Origin: Mesodorylaimus sp. YZB2_4
Lineage: Eukaryota; Nematoda; Enoplea; Dorylaimida; Dorylaimidae
Direction: 5' to 3'
Length of the DNA: 64,000 nucleotides
Assembly (NCBI GenBank): GCA_030248295.1
Contig: JASANH010001283.1
Span: forward strand, 457,240 to 521,239
Below, in pieces: positions 58,404-64,000 of the stretch. A program made the position numbers and the translations under genes. Position 1 is the first letter of the stretch; each line of letters begins with the position of its first letter. Below the pieces are notes generated by a model. That model searched no databases. It was not told the origin of the DNA and was given only the letters and a program-made list of their open reading frames with translations.

Positions 58404-58419
58404 CCCCCCCCCCCCCCCC
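58404..58419. repeat. Poly(C) run of 16
   Basis: Homopolymer; similar 13-14 base G/C runs occur at 34211-34223 and 40800-40813. Confidence 0.95.
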
Positions 58420-58639
58420 AGCCACACTAGTGCGCCCCGCTCCTTTAAAAAAAATGCCCTGAAGTTTTCACTTTTCCGGCAGGCACACATTACCCTAAAG
58501 CTTAACCCTAGGATCCCCAGCGGGCGATTTTTGTATCGCTCACAGTATTATTGCAGTACTAGTTAAAAATTTCTTACGCAGTTACGCAGAAAACACTTAC
58601 GCAACCTCAGGTTACACTACACCAAAGAGTGAGTGGATG

Positions 58640-59130
58640 CACTGCGTCGATCCAGCCGTCTTGTCTTCGCACGATCCTTCTCGATATGGACAGCGTCGAT
58701 CACGTATTCGATAGGTTCAGTAAGTGCGATTACACCCGCCTGGACTCCTCCTTCCACGGACGAAGTGAGCACTGGCGAGATTCTGTTGCTTTCGAGCTAA
58801 GCTCAACGTTGGCGTCTTCCACGTCAGATATCCTGGATGGCACCTCCGCCAACGCTTCTGAATGTGGTCGGCAATCATAAAATTTGACTAGACCTCTATA
58901 CGAATTTTTGATACTGCGTCATAATCAACAGAAGCTATGTCGCCTTTATAGGCCGACTCTGTTCGGAACAATCTTTCATCGCATGCCTGGCAGTCCATCA
59001 TACACAGAGTCGAACCAAATATTCTAAATGTAGGCGTCTGCGGTTCTGGGCCTCTTCGCTTGAAATAGGCTAAACTATATGATCCGCTGCTGTCTGAAAT
59101 GATTTTTTCAAACCCTTCTGGCAGGTATAT
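58640..59130 (+). repeat. Repeat R, copy 4 (upstream of Ly6-like gene 4)
   Basis: ACTGCGTCGATCCAGCCGTC, TATGGACAGCGTCGATC, ACACCCGCCTGGAC, GGCAATCATAAAATTTGAC and GTAGGCGTCTG follow the family order. It starts 2.1 kb upstream of gene 4 exon 1. Confidence 0.7.
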
Positions 59131-59418
59131 CAAAGTCTACGAGACACTCGCATCTCGGTATGTGTCAGTAGTGTATACGCATCAATTTTAATGCACTTTT
59201 TTTCTATGTCAGCCCTCCAGTACGCCTGATTGGCTGATGGGCGTGGTCACCCTTGACTTGGCCACCCCTCCTCGTTCTAATTGGTCGGTCGCGGCTGGCT
59301 AGCCGCCCCCTGCGTTTTCTAGCTGTTTGTGTGTTAGTATCATCTGTTTTCTTTGCGAATGTACTGTACACGCGCGGCAACGTGGAGGGCGTGAATATTC
59401 TCAAGGAAAACAGGTTAT

Positions 59419-60081
59419 GTGCAATATGAACTACACGTGCACATGCATCGTGCTTCAGCAATGAGCGATATGTACCATAGCGACGCGAATGAAAGTTATC
59501 AGTGTTTTTTAGCTGTACACAGCTACCTCACACAAAGATTCATGAAAAAGGCCATCGAGACTGTCGGGTTTGCGGTGGGTCTTGTTAGGTGGTCTCTTTG
59601 TGGGATGGCCGAACCAATTAAAAAAACCATTTCAAGCGAGTTATGTGGTTTATCAAACCATCTTATCCCATTTCATTTTACTACACTCGGGGACTTTGCA
59701 ATGTTTCACTTAAAAACGGATTCGCTTCTTTTCAAACACCAAGTTTGCCCGGCGTTGGTTGGGTGGGTCCATTCCCAGTCTCTTAATCGTAAAAGTCGCC
59801 TTGGCATTGCTAGCTGCAGATTCAAGAAGCTTCAGGGGCTACAAATGCTACGCCGACCTGTGCCCCAAGTCCAGTCCAGTCTAACGATAAGATTCCATCG
59901 ATATAGTGTCCGCTCTAACCTAAACCCAGCCAGCCTGTCTCTTTATCTACAGTGTATACAGTATATCCAACCGCTAATCATCTATCCCTTGGTAAAAATA
60001 CCTGTTTCGCATCGAATCATCATCTATCTGTTTCGAACCCAAACATTTTCGTTTTTCTTTTGTAGACGTTCCTTTCCCTGA
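59419..60081 (+). other. Longest open frame in the window (220 codons), unrecognised
   Basis: It starts at a non-ATG codon; the first Met is at 59461. There is no domain, signal, or repeat structure, and composition shifts to Ser/Ile/Tyr-rich towards the end, where the DNA is AT-rich. No flanking splice sites give it partners. It may be chance; I give it little weight as a gene. Confidence 0.15.
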
Positions 60082-60899
60082 AGCTTCCATTCTATTCCTC
60101 TTAGCTAAGTATAGCTTTATTGAAGGATAGTATATTTTTTAGCGCAATGAATGACTTGTGTTTACTCGTGTAGGGAAACTAAAAAGACGACTGTTAGAGA
60201 ATCTTTTAGCTCGTTGGCGCTCTTCCCTGTTTACTTTCATCACAAACAGCAACCGCTCATGTTCATCATGAGCTCATCGATCACGCTCGCCCCTCCATCC
60301 GCTGGAGTTACATCCGATCCGGATGCCTGCACAGAGCAGACCAAAGGATGCGTTAGCAAGAGGTCTTCACCACACGCCTCATCCCAGTCTTCGCCATATT
60401 CGGCGTAATTATTCTGGAACTCCCTGTGATGCCTATGCCTGGCATTCGCGTGGTCTCGGGACCCCCGAAATCTGTTTCTACCCGGGGCACCTTCTTGTCT
60501 TCCCTGCCTTCCTGGACTCTCCTGCCAAGAGACATTATGACACATCCGTGCACTTTAGATTTTAGTAGGATTTTAAAATTCTTATTATGGTCCCCAAAAG
60601 ATGAGGTACGTAGATGCAGATATGCATTTGCGACAGAGTTTGTTATCGATAATCTCTGGATATGAATAGTCATTTAGGACAGAAACAGATACAGGTCGAC
60701 ATCAACACCATCAAAGCTCTCCGCTATGAAAGAAAAGTGTCCCACAAGACAGCGCGGACATGCATACATAGAGATAGCCTTGAAAATCGACTTTATACAG
60801 TGGCTATTACATGTAAAAATATAGATGTCACTTGGATGGCCACAGTAATGAGTGTTTTTCAGCTTCAACGTCGCGTCATTACAGCGATATTTATATATA

Positions 60900-60902
<3 letters not shown>

Positions 60903-60931
<29 letters not shown>
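60903..60931. repeat. (TA) microsatellite
   Basis: About 14 uninterrupted TA units. Confidence 0.9.
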
Positions 60932-60934
<3 letters not shown>

Positions 60935-61504
60935 CGTCTATATATTTAAATATACAGCGGTAGTGAGTCATATATTCTATAGCTTTTCGAGTGCACATAA
61001 AATTAGCTCTGACGGAGCAAATAATATATTATCGAACAAAGAGCCAGTGAGCTTACCATGATAATCTCTCGAAGCCATACTGTATATGGGCATACTTTTG
61101 TGAAACACTACTCGCCGCTGCAACTACCACGAGTCTTCTACTGCTGATGTACGTTAAAATGGGGTATTTTCATATAGTTACATTTCTTACAATTTATTGC
61201 ACCGACGTATAAATCTGCATATAGGAAAAAAGTTGTTTAAAGCGATTCTCACAAAACACCGCTCATGATAGCATAGGATAGCTGCGGATCGGATCGGATG
61301 ATGTGAAATACTTGCAATTTTCGGACAATTTTTGTCGAAAGGTTGCGCCCCTTATTATATACATACAGTATTTATTATTATGGTTCAATTGTATAAGCAG
61401 CGCTTCTTTCAAAGATTTGCCATACTGCTCATCATCAATTTGCATTCCACCAACCGTGCTAACTCACAATCAGATGTTAGCGGTGCAAAAGTATCTAATG
61501 ATCC

Positions 61505-61966
61505 TAGCGTTCGTTCGGGATCCCGATCCCGATCCCGATCGCGGTCGGGATCGCCCCTACCGAACCCGATCCCGATAAAAAATGGTCGGGATTGATTGTT
61601 GCGGAGATGTGTGAAGAAGGGGAAGGGGAGAGGAAGGGATCGGGAAGGGAGTGTTCCCGAAGGGTAAGCTGGAAAAACTTTGGTGGATGATTGAACTGGT
61701 GAAGATGAAGTGAGGGATTTGTTTGCTAATTGGTGACTAATTCTAGGTCTTTTTGCTTGCACGATTCTGAATGCCATGATAAATACTGCGCGAAAACGTT
61801 TTTAGCTCTATATTTGCTAAATACTTGGGGCGGGTTGTAAGTTACCTATATCGAATTAAAAGTGAAAAAAAAACATTCTAAAAATCCCGATCCCGGTCCC
61901 GATCCCGGCCGGGATTGAGCGAATCCCGTTCCCGATCCTGAAAAAAGTGATCCCGAACGAACGCTA
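61505..61966. mobile_element. GGGATC-motif TIR element, copy 2 (intact ends)
   Basis: Inverted termini TAGCGTTCGTTCGGGATC (61505-61522) and its exact complement (61949-61966) are followed inward by CCCGATCCCGATC arrays on both sides. If the outer TA is the duplicated target, the element is Tc1/mariner-like in insertion, but no transposase is present. The core is shared with 28535-28955, so the family is dispersed. Confidence 0.75.
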
Positions 61967-63213
61967 ACTGATCCCCAATGCTGTATATGTATTCCCAAGT
62001 CTGTGGATTTTGCGCTGGCAGCTTCGACGTCTAGGACATGGTGCATACATAGATTTTTGCCTCTTCTTTGATCGTGAATATCATAAAGGCTAGCTTGTCG
62101 ATATCGTCGTACTTCAAACGTGCCTAAAATTCTTTTGAATTCTCGCAAGACTAGAGTTCATGCTTTTCGATTTATGTTTATGTTTATGCCAAGACATCAT
62201 TCCAAAACTGTGTTATTTCCGAAATTGCCCAGAAGTCGGAGTCGAACACTGGGCAGTCAAGAGGATCGCTACACTTCGCATCTGCGAACTCCTTTTATGA
62301 TTAGGGCAGCCCAGTCTAGCGCTGGCGCAACAATATTTGCAAAGGACGTTTTTGAGCTCCCCAGGATAGTCTTACATCAAACGTGCTTGAAATTCCATTC
62401 GCCCTGACTCCTAAAATTCACCCTGAAAATGCCAAAAGAACATTCCTGAAATCACTGTGCATCGAGATGACCCAGAGTTCAAAGTCGAATACAAAATGAG
62501 TCGGCGGACTCTTTCATATGAGCTGAAAGGTCGCTTATTTTTTCGGGAACGCAGAATCTGACAGCATTCAAGAAGCTCGTATAGACGCCTACGATTTATC
62601 AGTTCGATCAGAAATTCAATCCTAGATTTAGAATCAACGCTAGACTCGGGGAGTAGTGCAAAGCTGGCAAGTTTGGAAAGATACTACAATTTTTACGACG
62701 TGTGCTCCAAAAATAAATTTGTGGGCGATGCTACGTTTTCTTGTTATTTGATCTAGAGCCGTTCAGGACGTGGCATCGCTCGGATGTGTGCCGCCTACTT
62801 TGTCGCCCAGATCGCGCCATCCAGTGTTATCTGGGCCGAGCTTATAAAACAGGCAGTCCGCGAGTGGCTGATCGCAGTCTGCCGCGAAACGTCGACCACA
62901 CTGGTTGGTCCAAGCCCTGTCGAGCTCTTCAAGTTGTTCGACTCATCATCAATATCAAAGAGCAGCCAAACAAGGCGAACCAGATCAGGGCGTATCATCG
63001 TGGTCAGTAAGCTTTTTTGTGTGAGAATCTGGTTTTTCGAGAGAGTGGAACCCACATACGTACACTATCTCCTGTCCAGTCTAGACGGGTGGGAGGGGTG
63101 AAGCTCCATGGGCGTGTCTTCATTTTAGATGGTTCCAAAACCTGCCCATATGCCGATGTACCGCAGCCTTTAGAAATCAGCCATTGCGGTCTTGTTTGGC
63201 GAAGACATGACGA

Positions 63214-63270
63214 CAACTAAAGTCTGCCCTTGCCCTCCTTTGCTCGGAGGGCGAGGGCAGACTTTAGTTG
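63214..63270. repeat. Hairpin with 25-bp arms, 7-nt loop
   Basis: CAACTAAAGTCTGCCC... (63214-63238) pairs with 63246-63270 with one mismatch. It lies about 300 bp past the MULE transposase fragment (minus sense). It could be a terminal structure of that element or a fold-back of its own. Confidence 0.8.
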
Positions 63271-63564
63271 ACTGTTCCGATTTTGCCGCAGCGTTGAAGG
63301 TGCTCTAAACCACTCGCTCCAATTAGGCCGAGAGTCGCACAGCACAGGTACTGTACTCGTTACGTATTTAGTATCGATAACGCGAAGCGCCTGTAGATCG
63401 CACTCTGGCTTACTGTATGCAAGCGCATACTATGATGCGACTCTTGCATCATACTTGGATCTACGGTCATCAATACTATCTTCAATGGTATACTTGTGGC
63501 CATAGCATACTGTAGCAAACAGCACGACTGGTCAGAAAATCGCTGTAATGACGCGAAGTTGAGG

Positions 63565-63930
63565 CTAAAGCACTTGTGACCAACGTACAAGCTCTCTGCA
63601 CACGCGATCGCGCGCAGCAATATTTTCGTCAAGCCTGCGATAAACTGGGTCTCGGGCTCGTGGCAGTTCGCCAGCCATCAGCTGTCGCATCCGAACTTGA
63701 TTAACATGGTGGGATTCCTGCAGCCACTGAAAGAATCTGTTCAACGACGGATGTGGATGACCGAAGTCATGATTGAGTCGACTATGCCAGCCCTCCGCAT
63801 GGTTTGTCGTTCTTGGACCAGGTAGCGGAAATTGCAGCTGCCAAACTGGTACCACTGTTTGGTTCTGTTGCCAGTCGTTAGTGAAGTGGTTCCACAACAC
63901 TATTTCGTAACGCCCATGCATCCACGTCTC
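63565..63930 (-). CDS. MULE transposase C-terminal exon (partial, runs off window)
   Basis: An exon from acceptor TCATTGTAG to the stop at 63565 reads ETWMHGRYEIVLWNHF, then PRTTNHAEGWHSRLN and NRFFQWLQESHHV. RTxNxxEGWHxxLN is the block that follows the catalytic domain in MULE transposases widespread in invertebrates, often paired with FLYWCH zinc fingers. The catalytic DDE exons would lie beyond 64000 on this strand. The exon itself is intact, so this could be an active, recently dead, or domesticated copy. Confidence 0.75.
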   Translation of the reverse strand, partial: ETWMHGRYEIVLWNHFTNDWQQNQTVVPVWQLQFPLPGPRTTNHAEGWHSRLNHDFGHPHPSLNRFFQWLQESHHVNQVRMRQLMAGELPRARDPVYRRLDENIAARDRVCRELVRWSQVL

Positions 63931-64000
63931 CTACAATGACTAATTCTCGTTAGGTCAAGTCAGTACTATGATTACTAATTCTTTTTACCTCAACGTTATC

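Noticed and set aside
59419-60081. 220-codon ORF as a real gene
   Set aside because: No domain, no conserved neighbour, unconvincing composition and no ATG at the frame start; kept only as a low-confidence note.

Overview
This is a eukaryotic, almost certainly invertebrate-animal, window: genes are sparse, introns range from 45-77 nt to several kb, splice acceptors are mostly T-rich (TTTTCAG, TTTTAG, TTTTTTAG), and about half of what can be explained is transposon-derived. There is no prokaryotic operon structure, rRNA or CRISPR. The short introns, T-rich acceptors and small secreted cysteine-rich proteins would fit a nematode or another small invertebrate, but the taxon cannot be fixed from the sequence alone.

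The backbone of the window is a tandem array of four paralogous minus-strand genes (256-4203, 17136-19860, 29784-39396, 47111-56583). They encode small secreted 12-cysteine proteins of Ly6/uPAR (three-finger, LU) type that were not obvious as single ORFs because they are split into 3-4 small exons. Each has a signal-peptide exon, an exon with six cysteines, an exon with six cysteines ending in C-[NS]-D, and a C-terminal hydrophobic GPI-anchor-type tail. The first two introns are phase 1 in all four genes and every reading frame closes exactly. Genes 1 and 2 carry the tail fused to exon 3; genes 3 and 4 have an extra phase-0 intron before it. An orphan fifth tail lies at 13.0 kb. The array arose by segmental duplication: the same non-coding repeat lies 2-4 kb upstream of each first exon (8.3, 22.9, 42.5 and 58.6 kb).

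Between the duplicated units are a well-supported six-exon gene for a predicted 368-residue nuclear-type protein (9803-11703, minus; acidic N-terminus, basic stretches, coiled coil, weak BEN-like segment), a GC-rich two-exon candidate gene (24.4-25.05 kb, minus), and a single C2H2 zinc-finger coding segment (41.35 kb, plus).

Mobile DNA dominates the rest. In gene 3's third intron three terminal-inverted-repeat elements sit side by side: a MULE-like foldback element with a 10-bp target duplication (29992-31082), a PIF/Harbinger element with a broken transposase (31482-32465), and an element built of GCCGAGC motifs with a TTTAA duplication (32486-33780). Other pieces are a Tc1/mariner transposase tail (48.7 kb), a MULE transposase C-terminus (63.6 kb), an RTE-type LINE fragment (45.4 kb), a Ty3/gypsy reverse transcriptase fragment (36.1 kb) and two copies of a tRNA-derived SINE (36.5 and 57.4 kb). 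A recurring and unusual theme is that many unrelated elements have ends made of degenerate arrays of one short motif, with a different motif for each family.
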